Assembly: GCA_964404895.1 (NCBI GenBank)
Contig: CAYOLV010000001.1
Span: 992,001-1,056,000, forward strand
Source of the DNA: JBGSUZ01 sp964404895
Lineage (GTDB): Bacteria > Bacillota > Clostridia > Peptostreptococcales > Acidaminobacteraceae
Direction: 5' to 3'
DNA length: 64,000 nucleotides
Each line of letters opens with the position of its first letter. Positions within the stretch are counted from its first letter, which is position 1. The position numbers and the translations under genes are program-made. A model generated the notes under the pieces. It saw only the letters and a list, made by a program, of their open reading frames with translations. It was not told the DNA's origin and made no database searches. Shown one piece after another: positions 36,466-44,827 of the stretch.

Positions 36466-37066
36466 ATGTGTCTATAAAGTTGGCGGTGATTTTAGCTGTA
36501 ATCCCCCATATTTCATAATCTCCATAGGTGATAAATGGAATGGCGTATTTACCCACTTTCCATTCATAATTAGGATGTATTTTTTCGTAAGGAAAGTTTT
36601 CTGGAGGCATAATATTGGCCTTGCTTTGATAAAGTTCCACTTCACAATCCATTAGAAAATCTAGCGGGACAGTAAATAAAGCTTTCACCTCATCTTCGCT
36701 AGGCACTAATTCTTCAAGGTCATAGGGGATGAAGCCTAAAAAAACATGAATGTACATATTAAAAGGGGTAATGACATCGTCTAACTGCCCTAATATTTCA
36801 ATATCTTCAGCAGGAATATCTAACTCTTCGCTGGTTTCTCGAATAGCAGTCATTAAATAAGACTCACCAATTTCATGACGACCTCCTGGGAAACAAATTT
36901 CGCCAGGCTGATTTCTCAGTAATTGTGAACGGACTTCGTAGAGCAAGTGAACTTCATCGTCCACTTGAATCAGCGGAATCATAACGGCATAGTGTTTAAA
37001 GCCGTCTTGTTTAAACTGATATTCTGAAAACCATTCTTTGAGTTGTTTTCGATCCAAAACTATCAC
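36446..37066 (-). CDS. Nudix hydrolase, CoA-pyrophosphatase (NudL)-like
   Basis: The 206-residue protein has YEVRSQLLRNQPGEICFPGG directly before the Nudix box GRHEIGESYLMTAIRETSEELDI. That combination is typical of the CoA diphosphatase subgroup (YeaB/NudL). It would cleave CoA or acyl-CoA to phosphopantetheine and 3',5'-ADP. Its ATG overlaps the apbE stop as ATGA, so the pair is co-translated. The pairing with a flavin transferase has no obvious functional reason. Confidence 0.85.
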   Translation of the reverse strand: MIVLDRKQLKEWFSEYQFKQDGFKHYAVMIPLIQVDDEVHLLYEVRSQLLRNQPGEICFPGGRHEIGESYLMTAIRETSEELDIPAEDIEILGQLDDVITPFNMYIHVFLGFIPYDLEELVPSEDEVKALFTVPLDFLMDCEVELYQSKANIMPPENFPYEKIHPNYEWKVGKYAIPFITYGDYEIWGITAKITANFIDTLKDLSS

Positions 37067-38103
37067 TCCTTCAGTTGAAAATCACCTTCGCTGAGTTCGA
37101 ATGTTTCCAGCAATGTTAAATCGCCTGCAAAGTATACACTGTGGTCTTTTGTGATAAAGATAGCGGCGATATTGTCTAAAGTATTAATCAAATTACGACC
37201 CTCGTCAAGACCTAATGAAAATGTAGTGGTGGAAAGAATGTCACCTTCTACAGAACGGTCAGAAATAATGCTGACGCTGATCAAGGTGTTATCAACAGGG
37301 TAGCCAGTAGCAGGGTTGAGAATGTGGTGATAGGTTTTGCCATCTTGTTCAAAATAACGCTCATAGCTGCCAGAAGTGACAATACTCTTGTCACTGGCTT
37401 GTACAGTCCCCATGAGTTCTCCAGTTGCCCCGATAACAGGACTTTGAATGCCCACGTTCCAAGGTGTGTCCTTTGTTTTGCTTCCTAAAGCGTAAATGTT
37501 ACCACCAAGGTTAATGATGGCTTGATCAATGCCCTTATCTTTTAAGAAGGCTGCAGTCTTATCTGCGGCGTAACCCTTAGCGATTGCGCCTAAATCAATG
37601 CGAACATTGGGATCTAATTTTGTTAAAGTGTTTTTCTGAGTGTCGGCAACCACGTTTGTATAATTCACATGTGGCAAAGCGGCATCAAGTTCTGCTTGAG
37701 TTGGCACACGTGGGGTTTCTGTAGAAATACCCCAAAGTTTTACAACTGGCTCAACAGTCAAATCAAAAGCGCCTTGTGATTGAGCACTGTATGAATTTGC
37801 AAGAGCTACCATTTCAACAATGTCGGCAGGCATTTCAATAGGTTCAGTCGTCAGACTGTCATTAAATCTAGAGACGTCACTGTCTGCAATATTAGCGCTG
37901 TAGCTGTTTTCCATCTCATCAAAGAGCGCCCAGATCTCTGTAAAAACAGCTTGATCGTTATAACCGTATAAAGTAATTGTCATGACGGTATTAAATTTAA
38001 ATTGAGTATCTGTAATAGATGTAGTATTCTCATTAGTGGAACATGCTGTCAAAGTGAATAGGAGACACAGCAAAGTCCATAAATACAAAATCTTTTTTTT
38101 CAT
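37063..38103 (-). CDS. apbE: FAD:protein FMN transferase, lipoprotein
   Basis: The 346-residue ApbE protein attaches FMN from FAD to a Thr of membrane redox proteins such as RnfG/RnfD or NqrB/C. A lipobox LTAC (Cys21) marks it as an extracytoplasmic lipoprotein. ApbE features include FNTVMTITLYGY, FDLTVEPVVKLWG, IDLGAIAKGYAADK, NLGGNIYALG, and the C-terminal HHILNPATGYPVDN with ISVSIIS. No Rnf or Nqr genes are in the window. It is divergent from a NusG-II-domain gene, a frequent neighbour of Rnf/ApbE-type genes. A strong nested inverted repeat sits between the two. Confidence 0.94.
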   Translation of the reverse strand: MKKKILYLWTLLCLLFTLTACSTNENTTSITDTQFKFNTVMTITLYGYNDQAVFTEIWALFDEMENSYSANIADSDVSRFNDSLTTEPIEMPADIVEMVALANSYSAQSQGAFDLTVEPVVKLWGISTETPRVPTQAELDAALPHVNYTNVVADTQKNTLTKLDPNVRIDLGAIAKGYAADKTAAFLKDKGIDQAIINLGGNIYALGSKTKDTPWNVGIQSPVIGATGELMGTVQASDKSIVTSGSYERYFEQDGKTYHHILNPATGYPVDNTLISVSIISDRSVEGDILSTTTFSLGLDEGRNLINTLDNIAAIFITKDHSVYFAGDLTLLETFELSEGDFQLKE

Positions 38104-38130
38104 TGATTTTCCTCCGCTTTAATTGAAATG

Positions 38131-38189
38131 GATACCTTAAGTATCATATAATAGTTTCGTAGTTGAAAACAACTATTAATTACGAAACT
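38131..38189. promoter_or_regulatory. Nested inverted repeats in the apbE / NusG-II divergent region
   Basis: Two symmetrical elements are present: GATAC-CTTAA-GTATC (38131-38145), and AGTTTCGTA (38153-38161) paired with TACGAAACT (38181-38189) enclosing GTTG-AAAA-CAAC. They lie where promoters for both genes are expected and may be operators. Confidence 0.5.
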
Positions 38190-38249
38190 TATAAATGAAC
38201 ATTGGAAATAAGTGTTCACCCTATTAAAAGAGAAGCAAAGAGGTCATAC

Positions 38250-38627
38250 ATGAAAAAAAACGATATCCTTCTTTTGATAATATATATAGTGCTCACCATA
38301 GGCATGACAGTGTATGTCATTCAAGATAAAATCAATGCAACGGCAGATCAAATTCAAGTTTATTCCGATGGCGAAGTGATAAAGAGTATTCCTTTGCCTG
38401 CAGCAGATCAAGAGTTTGAAGTAAAAAATGACCTCGGATTCATTAAAGTCGCTATTAAAGAGGGTGTGGTCAGCGTCATTGATGCAGACTGCAGAGATCA
38501 AATATGCGTACACACAAAGGCTATTAAGCTTGGCGGTGAAATGATCGTCTGTCTGCCAAATAAAATGTATGTGGAAATAAAAAAGAAAAAAAATGAAGAC
38601 AATGGAGTAGATGCTTTGTCTCAATAA
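38250..38627 (+). CDS. NusG domain II-containing membrane-anchored protein
   Basis: The 125-residue protein has one N-terminal membrane helix (about 5-25) followed by an extracytoplasmic NusG-domain-II-like fold with DADCRDQICVHTKAI and GEMIVCLPNKMYVEI, including three conserved Cys. This domain family often accompanies ApbE, heptaprenyl synthase and Rnf-type genes in Firmicutes. Its role is not known. ATG 38250 has GAGGT upstream; the in-frame ATG at 38202 falls close to the inverted repeats. Confidence 0.82.
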   Translation: MKKNDILLLIIYIVLTIGMTVYVIQDKINATADQIQVYSDGEVIKSIPLPAADQEFEVKNDLGFIKVAIKEGVVSVIDADCRDQICVHTKAIKLGGEMIVCLPNKMYVEIKKKKNEDNGVDALSQ

Positions 38628-38675
38628 AATTAACAAGGCAACATCATCATAATAAAGAATGAAATGGAGAAAAAC

Positions 38676-39137
38676 ATGAAACTAGCAATGAGTATTGTCA
38701 ATTTTGTCATTTATTTAGCTTTTCTTTTCGGTTACGAGTTCTATTTAACGAAACGCCGAAAGAACAAAGATGTCTTCTTTCTAGCTTCTGAAGAAAACTG
38801 GTTTAAGGTTTTAATGGTTATTTTGGGAACCAGTGTCGTGGTCATGGATATCATGTTCGAAGATGTTTCAATGTTCGTTTACGCAGTACTCTTCTTGTCT
38901 TATACTTTTACATTCAAAGAGATAGGGGTAAACGGAATTTTCAATAATCTTAGACGGATTCCACTAAGCAAGATCACCTCGTTGGAGATTAAAGAAAAAA
39001 AGCATGGGTATCACATTTATTATGGTGTAAATCAACGCACTTATGAAATGATTATTCGACACAGCTTGTCTTCAGGTCTTTTAGAAGCTGTAGAGAAAGT
39101 TCAAAAAATGATTGAAAAAAATAACAAGACAAAATAA
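38676..39137 (+). CDS. Unrecognised membrane protein
   Basis: The 153-residue protein has an N-terminal helix (MKLAMSIVNFVIYLAFLFGY), two more hydrophobic segments (about 42-83), and a C-terminal beta-rich tail (KITSLEIKEKKHGYHIYYGV) that resembles bacterial PH-like domains, a resemblance only. ATG 38676 has GGAG six bases upstream; an in-frame ATG at 38664 overlaps that site. It follows the NusG-II gene by 48 bases and may share its transcript; a terminator follows. Confidence 0.62.
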   Translation: MKLAMSIVNFVIYLAFLFGYEFYLTKRRKNKDVFFLASEENWFKVLMVILGTSVVVMDIMFEDVSMFVYAVLFLSYTFTFKEIGVNGIFNNLRRIPLSKITSLEIKEKKHGYHIYYGVNQRTYEMIIRHSLSSGLLEAVEKVQKMIEKNNKTK

Positions 39138-39146
39138 ATGATCGAA

Positions 39147-39196
39147 AAAGACAATCCCTTTAGAAAATACATCTTCAGGGATTGTTTTATTTTTTG
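39147..39196 (+). terminator. Terminator after the membrane-protein gene
   Basis: ACAATCCCT and AGGGATTGT pair across a 17-base loop and are followed by TTTATTTTTTG. Confidence 0.8.
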
Positions 39197-39241
39197 TCTC
39201 ACTGGGTATTTCATTAATGAGGTTTAATGGGGGTGCTTTTT

Positions 39242-39634
39242 ATGAGCAGCATTGATGCGCTAAGAAAATTAGGTGAAATTGTCAATCATGAGGAAGACGA
39301 AATCTTATTCCAACAAGGAGAAAAAGGGGACTACGCCTTTTTAATTTTAAGAGGAAAGGTTGCCGTGATACTCAACAGTATTTATGACGGCAGCGAGATT
39401 GTCATTGCAGAGATTGGTGAAGGGGACATTGTGGGAGAAATGGCTGTGTTGGACGTCTCAACTAGAGCGGCCACTGTAAAGTGCATCAGTCCAGTCATAG
39501 CTCTAAAAATCAATGAATCAAACTTTACTGAATTTATTAAAATGAACCCCAAATACGCTAAAGGCCTGCTTTGTTCATTGAGTCGCAGAATCAATACCAC
39601 AAGAGAAAAAATCAGGGAAAGGGTGGATTCGTGA
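39242..39634 (+). CDS. Single-domain cyclic-nucleotide-binding protein
   Basis: The 130-residue protein is a lone cNMP-binding domain (CAP_ED): DEILFQQGEKGDYAFLILRG, then GEMAVLDVSTRAATVKC, which holds the phosphate-binding cassette (GEMAxLxxxxRxAT). There is no DNA-binding domain. It likely acts as a small regulatory subunit or ligand sensor. GGGGGTG precedes ATG 39242. Its TGA overlaps the ATG of the next gene by one base, and that gene starts with a second cNMP-like domain, so the two proteins probably work together. Confidence 0.85.
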   Translation: MSSIDALRKLGEIVNHEEDEILFQQGEKGDYAFLILRGKVAVILNSIYDGSEIVIAEIGEGDIVGEMAVLDVSTRAATVKCISPVIALKINESNFTEFIKMNPKYAKGLLCSLSRRINTTREKIRERVDS

Positions 39635-40809
39635 TGGATGCCAATGAACTGCTTAACAATAGGATTCTTAAAATTAAAAAAGACGAAATTTTATTTAATC
39701 CTGATCAATTATATACATCCTTCTATTTAATCGTTAAAGGGAAAATTGAGGTATATAAAATTCACAGTAATGGTGTAACGCTTGAATATTCTCTTGAGTC
39801 AGGGATGACTATCGGTGAAGCAGAGTTTTTGTTGAAGGAGAAATACGACTATCAAGCAAAAGCTGCCGAAGAATGTCAACTCCTTGAAATCGATGAGACC
39901 TCCATCGACGTGTTTATTGAAGCCTTTCCTCAGTATGTGATGAATATTCTTAAGCGTCTGTCTAAAAAGCTGAAACTGCTTAATGAAGAATTGGAAATGG
40001 CGGTAGGGCAGAGACTTAATGGAGAGGGTGGCGGCGGTAGAGGGAAAACAGATATCGTCGAACTGGAAAAATACTATCAAATAGAAAGCGATAAGAAGTA
40101 CCCTATGCTTTTGCCAATGGCACACGATGAGTTTTTATATCCTAAAGAAATAGAATGTCCCATTTGTGAACAGAAATTCATGGCCAATCAAATTAGGAGT
40201 AGCAAGCTCCTCTTGGACTGCGTGGACAGAGACTTTAGAAAGCGATACAAGGGTTTTGATGAGTTATGGTATCAACTGTGGAGGTGTCCAAGGTGTGGCT
40301 ACACCAATTTTCAAAACGAGTTTTTTAAAATCGGACCCAATGCGAAGAAGACCTTATATGAAAGTTTGCCTCGTAATGAAGTGCCTGCGGAATATAAGTT
40401 GATCAAGCGAGACATCAATCAAGTTCTGGCAGATTATTTTCATTTTAATAAGCTGATTTCCTTCTACAATATTGACAGCACTGTAAAAGTAAGGTTGTGG
40501 CAGTCCTTAGCATGGCTTCTAGAAGACGTTAAAGATAAGGACGCCGCCTATAAAGCTCGACGGGTATTGAAAGTTATGATTGAAGAGTGTTGGTACAGCA
40601 GCAGGGTAATTACCCAACAAGAAGACGAGTGTAAGTTGACCATTAAGCTTGCTTTATTGTGCAAAGAAGAAGGCTTGTATAATGAAGCGCGAAAATATTT
40701 ATTGTCCTTGTCAAAATTGAAAAATGTCCCAACCAATATGCGCATTATGATTCAAGATGAAGTTTTAGAGCTAAAAAATCTCTCTAAAAATGAACAAAAT
40801 GAAGAATAA
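39634..40809 (+). CDS. cNMP-binding-like domain fused to DUF2225 zinc-ribbon protein
   Basis: The 391-residue protein has an N-terminal cNMP-binding-like domain (about 1-120: DEILFNPDQLYTSFYLIVKG, SGMTIGEAEFLL) whose cassette is degenerate (no RxAT). A glycine-rich linker follows (GEGGGGRG), then DUF2225 (about 150-385) with two Cys pairs, CPICEQKF and CPRCGYTN, probably binding zinc. The C-terminal part is helical and TPR-like. DUF2225 proteins are mostly clostridial and uncharacterised. ATG 39634 overlaps the previous stop (TGATG); GGGTGG is eight bases upstream. Confidence 0.8.
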   Translation: MDANELLNNRILKIKKDEILFNPDQLYTSFYLIVKGKIEVYKIHSNGVTLEYSLESGMTIGEAEFLLKEKYDYQAKAAEECQLLEIDETSIDVFIEAFPQYVMNILKRLSKKLKLLNEELEMAVGQRLNGEGGGGRGKTDIVELEKYYQIESDKKYPMLLPMAHDEFLYPKEIECPICEQKFMANQIRSSKLLLDCVDRDFRKRYKGFDELWYQLWRCPRCGYTNFQNEFFKIGPNAKKTLYESLPRNEVPAEYKLIKRDINQVLADYFHFNKLISFYNIDSTVKVRLWQSLAWLLEDVKDKDAAYKARRVLKVMIEECWYSSRVITQQEDECKLTIKLALLCKEEGLYNEARKYLLSLSKLKNVPTNMRIMIQDEVLELKNLSKNEQNEE

Positions 40810-40818
40810 CTTATCCAC

Positions 40819-40832
40819 ACGGTGTACACCGT
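40819..40832. repeat. Perfect 14-bp palindrome between convergent genes
   Basis: ACGGTGTACACCGT is a perfect palindrome nine bases after the DUF2225 stop, directly preceded by TTATCCACA. No T-run follows, so it is not an obvious terminator. The rest of the 40.81-40.94 kb gap shows no clear element. Confidence 0.5.
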
Positions 40833-40936
40833 CATTTTAAACGAAAGGTGTCTTTAATCAACAAGTTAGTTTAGTGACTAAAAAAAGCCGAGTAAACTGA
40901 AATGTACTTGTCAATAGAAAAGATAAGAAAAAATCA

Positions 40937-41827
40937 TTATCGACAAATTTCGACTAGGGACTGAATGCTTTTAATAGCAACGCTTTCGAAGGTGGAAAAA
41001 TTTACAATACCCTGCAAGTCAAATATTTCAAGGTTAAAAATAATTTCGTCTTTCTTTGCGTAAAATCCCTTGACAAAGTCAAAATAGAACGAGTTTTCGG
41101 TATCCATGGCTAAGTGAGATTTTTCTAAATTTTCACTCACTCCATGAATATGGGCATAGGAAATTCGATCAAAGAAAATTTGATTTTCTTCACAAAAACA
41201 ACTTTCAGGTGCGTCTGATTGACTTTTACATTGCCGGAACCAATGAGGCAGGTCTAAACAAAGGTCAATGGGCGCACCTTGAATTTTATTAAAGAAAGTT
41301 CTGAGGTCAGCTGCTGTTTGAGTAGCTGAAAATTCATCTAACTGGCAGGTATTCTCTAGCAAAAGCTGTATGGGTAAATTTCTTTTGATAATTTGATTGG
41401 CAAAGTAATCAAAAGCAGAAAGGTTGAGATCCATTAGCTGCGCCTTAGCAGTCTCAGAATCTGCTGTTGAGAACCTATGCTGCGTAGCAGATGCACCGTG
41501 GATGACGAATTTTAAAGGCTCAGTGTTTTGACATATATTTATTAAGTGTTCAAATAAGGACACCATAGCCTTTCGCATTTGAGAATGGTTCTTAAAATGA
41601 TTCACACTGTACAAATAAGGATTTGCAAAATCTGGGTTATGAATGCCAACAGAGAGTCCTAAGGACTCCGCCTTGTTTATCAGTCGCTTTAAGTCTGTAT
41701 TCGAAATCAGGGATGGGTGAGGCGAAAATTCTACATGTTTATAGCCAGAAGCTGCTAAGGTTTCAAGATATCCCTCTCCTTGGTGGGGCAAAATCATTTT
41801 TTCAAAATAGGTCATTCCAGTCTTCAT
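40937..41827 (-). CDS. Xylose-isomerase-like TIM-barrel protein (sugar-phosphate isomerase/epimerase family)
   Basis: The 296-residue protein matches the AP-endonuclease-2/xylose-isomerase-like TIM-barrel pattern: GYKHVEFSPHP, VGIHNPDFANP, KFVIHGAS, LLLENTC, DLCLDLPHW, YAHIHG and FNLEIFD. The repeated His/Glu/Asp at strand ends are those that bind divalent metal in this fold. It may act on sugars or on abasic DNA; the substrate is not known. GGAGAAATAAAA precedes the ATG. It is divergent from the folate operon and shares an intergenic region of 130 bases. Confidence 0.75.
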   Translation of the reverse strand: MKTGMTYFEKMILPHQGEGYLETLAASGYKHVEFSPHPSLISNTDLKRLINKAESLGLSVGIHNPDFANPYLYSVNHFKNHSQMRKAMVSLFEHLINICQNTEPLKFVIHGASATQHRFSTADSETAKAQLMDLNLSAFDYFANQIIKRNLPIQLLLENTCQLDEFSATQTAADLRTFFNKIQGAPIDLCLDLPHWFRQCKSQSDAPESCFCEENQIFFDRISYAHIHGVSENLEKSHLAMDTENSFYFDFVKGFYAKKDEIIFNLEIFDLQGIVNFSTFESVAIKSIQSLVEICR

Positions 41828-41893
41828 TTTTATTTCTCCTAAAATTATTCGTTAAAAAGTAACATACGATAAAAATCAAACCCATAATTGGAG

Positions 41894-41922
41894 TTGCAAG
41901 GCTAAGGCTCGACGGTTATAAT
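41894..41922 (+). promoter_or_regulatory. Promoter of the pab-fol operon
   Basis: TTGCAA (41894-41899), a 17-base spacer and TATAAT (41917-41922) lie 36 bases before pabA. No THF riboswitch-like leader is apparent. Confidence 0.75.
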
Positions 41923-41957
41923 TTATTCATGTCTTAGACTATTTGAGGTGACTATAA

Positions 41958-42557
41958 ATGATTTTAATGATTGATAATTATGATTCATTTACTTATAACT
42001 TAGTACACTACCTAGAATCTTTAAATGAAGAGGTCAAAGTAGTGAGAAACGATGCCATCAGTATAACAGAAATTGTGGCACTGGACCCAGAGATGATTGT
42101 ATTATCACCAGGACCTTGTACACCTAATGAAGCTGGCATTTGCCAAGAAGTTGTGCGAGAGCTTCAAGGACAATACCCAATTTTGGGCATCTGTCTTGGA
42201 CACCAGACCATTGGGCAAGTCTACGGTGGCCATATAGTACAAGCAAAAGCCCCAGTTCATGGAAAAGTACACCCTATTCATCACACTAACACAGGGGTAT
42301 TTAAAGACTTAAATGAACCCCTCAACGTAACCAGATATCATTCTTTAGTCGTTGAGAGAGACACCTTGCCAGAGTGCCTTGAAATCACAGCGACCACCTT
42401 AGACGGAGAGATAATGGGACTCCGTCATAAAACCTATCTGATTGAAGGGGTACAGTTCCACCCTGAAGCCTTATTGACCGAACAAGGCTTAGAACTTTTG
42501 AAAAACTTTTTAGATTTGGCAAAAGCCTTTAAAAAAGGAGCCGCTCATGCAGATTAA
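41958..42557 (+). CDS. pabA: Aminodeoxychorismate/anthranilate synthase glutaminase subunit
   Basis: The 199-residue class I glutamine amidotransferase has the nucleophile in GICLGHQ (Cys78 region) and the His-Glu pair in FHPEA, plus the N-terminal MIDNYDSFTYNL and SPGPCTP. It supplies ammonia to the chorismate-aminating partner. Because it overlaps pabB by 11 bases and sits at the head of a folate operon, the pABA role is most likely, although such subunits often serve TrpE as well. GAGGTGAC precedes the ATG. Confidence 0.93.
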   Translation: MILMIDNYDSFTYNLVHYLESLNEEVKVVRNDAISITEIVALDPEMIVLSPGPCTPNEAGICQEVVRELQGQYPILGICLGHQTIGQVYGGHIVQAKAPVHGKVHPIHHTNTGVFKDLNEPLNVTRYHSLVVERDTLPECLEITATTLDGEIMGLRHKTYLIEGVQFHPEALLTEQGLELLKNFLDLAKAFKKGAAHAD

Positions 42558-43911
42558 TGCCCTTAATACAACCTTAAAGCCTGAAGAGGTCTTTTGGCAA
42601 CTTAAAGATGAAAAGCATTGTATTTTTCTAGACTCAGGAATGGATCACGAGCACTTAGGCAGGTATTCTATCATCGCCTGGGAGCCCTTCTTAACCTTTG
42701 AGTCTAAAGGAAAAACGATTCGAATACAGGACGAGAAATCGCTTATAGAATATAGCGGCAATACCTTTGAGGCTTTAAAGAAACTTTACAGCCAATATGC
42801 CTCGGACATCATAACTGATCTGCCTTTTGTAGGTGGTTTCATGGGTTATTTTGGCTACGACTTATGTCATCAAATCGAAAAATTGCCAACTCATACAATC
42901 GACGACATTGGCTTGCCCGACTGCTTTATGGGTCTTTACGACGGGGCTTACGTCTATGATCATAAGACCAACCTCAGTTATATAGCTGATTCAGGAATTC
43001 GTGAAGGCATGCGAGAACGGGTGCTCAGTCGCATTGAATGGCTTGAAAATATGGCGAAGCCTTCTATAGAATTACCCAAAATGGAAAAGTCTCCAGTTTT
43101 CAAATCGAATTTTGAAAAAGAGGACTATATCAAAGCCCTCAGTCGATTAAAAGCCTATATCCGCACGGGGGACATTTATCAGGCTAATTTAACTCAACGG
43201 TTTACAACGGAGATGACTCAGTCGCCCGCCGCTTTGTATATGAAGTTGAGACAAGTGAACCCTGCACCTTTTGCGGCGTTTATTCTTCTTGAAAGAGGCG
43301 CTGTCATATCCAGTTCACCAGAACGTTTGTTAAAGATTGACAAGAATATAATTGAAACTCGGCCTATTAAGGGCACAAGACCTAGAGGACGTAGCCCAGA
43401 AGAAGATGCTTTGTTGAAAGAAGAGCTCATTGCCAGCGAAAAAGACCGCTCTGAATTGTTAATGATCGTTGACCTTGAGCGAAATGACCTGAGTAAAGTC
43501 TCAAAAACGGGAACCGTCAAAGTGCCTGAACTCATGGTCTGCGAAACCTATCCTACGGTATTTCACTTGGTTTCTACAGTGAGAGGCGAATTAAAAGAAG
43601 GACTAGATCCTCTAGATGTTATTATGGCTACATTCCCTGGAGGTTCCATTACAGGAGCGCCTAAAATTCGCGCTATGGAAGTAATCGATGAACTTGAACC
43701 GACACAAAGAAGCGTCTATACGGGCGGGATTGGGTATATTGGATTTAACGGGCAAACGGATTTTAATATTGCCATCAGAACGATTATCTGTCACCATGAC
43801 CAAGCCAGTTTCCAAGCCGGCGGCGGGATTGTGTGGGACAGTGACGAGGAAAGTGAATATCAGGAGACATTAGACAAAGCAAAAGCGATGATGAACGCTT
43901 TGAGCCTTTAA
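42547..43911 (+). CDS. pabB: Aminodeoxychorismate synthase component I
   Basis: The 454-residue chorismate-binding enzyme carries ETRPIKGTRPRG. The Lys in PIKGT is the residue PabB uses for its covalent intermediate, while anthranilate synthase has Ala there, so this is PabB rather than TrpE. Other conserved parts are the metal-binding ELLMIVDLERNDL and GGSITGAPKIRAMEVI. It converts chorismate plus ammonia to 4-amino-4-deoxychorismate with PabA. AAGGAG lies close to the ATG, inside the pabA end. Confidence 0.95.
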   Translation: MQINALNTTLKPEEVFWQLKDEKHCIFLDSGMDHEHLGRYSIIAWEPFLTFESKGKTIRIQDEKSLIEYSGNTFEALKKLYSQYASDIITDLPFVGGFMGYFGYDLCHQIEKLPTHTIDDIGLPDCFMGLYDGAYVYDHKTNLSYIADSGIREGMRERVLSRIEWLENMAKPSIELPKMEKSPVFKSNFEKEDYIKALSRLKAYIRTGDIYQANLTQRFTTEMTQSPAALYMKLRQVNPAPFAAFILLERGAVISSSPERLLKIDKNIIETRPIKGTRPRGRSPEEDALLKEELIASEKDRSELLMIVDLERNDLSKVSKTGTVKVPELMVCETYPTVFHLVSTVRGELKEGLDPLDVIMATFPGGSITGAPKIRAMEVIDELEPTQRSVYTGGIGYIGFNGQTDFNIAIRTIICHHDQASFQAGGGIVWDSDEESEYQETLDKAKAMMNALSL

Positions 43912-43928
43912 ATAAGGGAGCGCTGAAG

Positions 43929-44801
43929 ATGGCCGCCATGGCAAATGAAATTCAACTGGAACAAGAACCTGCCCTAAAAGATTTTATCCTGTCTGAGGGC
44001 GTTCAATTTGGCATAGGCGTATTTGAAACCATGAGACTCTTACCTGACGGCATAGAGGATTTTCACGCCCACCTGAGCCGCATGACCGAATCTGCTAAGG
44101 AACTTGAAATTCCTATACCAAAGGAGTTTGAAGACGAAGCCTTGCTAAAGGCATATATTGAGGCTAAATGGGTTGAAAGGGTTGAAACGGCAGAAGTAGT
44201 CGAGTCGATTGAAATTAATCCGCTGAAGTGCCCAATTAGCGTTCTAAAACTTACTTTAATGAAACAAGGCAATTCTAGTCGATGGATGCTTACTCAAAGA
44301 AGTTTTCCATACACTAAACACCAATTGGAGACGGGTTTTAAGCTAGTAGTTTCCGATGTGCGTCGCAACAGCACCTCCAAAATCCAAAGACATAAGACCT
44401 TAAATTATGCCGAAAATTGGATAGAAAAGCAAAAAGCTATTGAAAATGGTTATCAAGAAGTGTTATTTTTAAACGAGAACCTTGAAATTACAGAGACCTC
44501 TGCAAGCAATGTTTTCTTTTGCAAAGCAGGACAGTGGATGACTCCAGAGGTAAAGTGCGGTCTCTTAGACGGCATTATACGTCAGCGGGTAATCGCCTAT
44601 CTCAATGGAAAAGGTTCGCTAGTTATAGAAGGAAAGTTTAGTTTAGAAGACTTGTTACAATCTGAGCAAGCCTTTCTGACCAATGCTTTGATGGGCATCA
44701 TGCCAATCCAATCCCTTGGTAATACCAACTGGGATGTAAAAACAACCGCTGGATTAATGAATTATAATGAAATAGATCCTATACGTCTTTTGATAAAATA
44801 A
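43929..44801 (+). CDS. pabC: 4-amino-4-deoxychorismate lyase (PLP class IV)
   Basis: The 290-residue PLP fold-type IV enzyme splits aminodeoxychorismate to p-aminobenzoate and pyruvate. Features: GVQFGIGVFETMRLLPDG, the PLP lysine in RHKTLNYAEN, the Glu in YQEVLFLNENLEITETSASNVF, and the C-terminal ALMGIMPIQSL. The family also includes branched-chain and D-amino acid aminotransferases; its place directly after pabB decides for PabC. AAGGGAG precedes the ATG. Confidence 0.9.
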   Translation: MAAMANEIQLEQEPALKDFILSEGVQFGIGVFETMRLLPDGIEDFHAHLSRMTESAKELEIPIPKEFEDEALLKAYIEAKWVERVETAEVVESIEINPLKCPISVLKLTLMKQGNSSRWMLTQRSFPYTKHQLETGFKLVVSDVRRNSTSKIQRHKTLNYAENWIEKQKAIENGYQEVLFLNENLEITETSASNVFFCKAGQWMTPEVKCGLLDGIIRQRVIAYLNGKGSLVIEGKFSLEDLLQSEQAFLTNALMGIMPIQSLGNTNWDVKTTAGLMNYNEIDPIRLLIK

Positions 44802-44827
44802 GACTGTTAAATTCAAGGAGAATAAAA

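Noticed and set aside
41828..41957. THF riboswitch before the folate operon
   Set aside because: Only 36 bases separate the -10 box from pabA, too short for the element, and no hairpin is evident.
42547..43911. Anthranilate synthase component I (trpE)
   Set aside because: The PIKGT motif and the folate-operon context indicate PabB.
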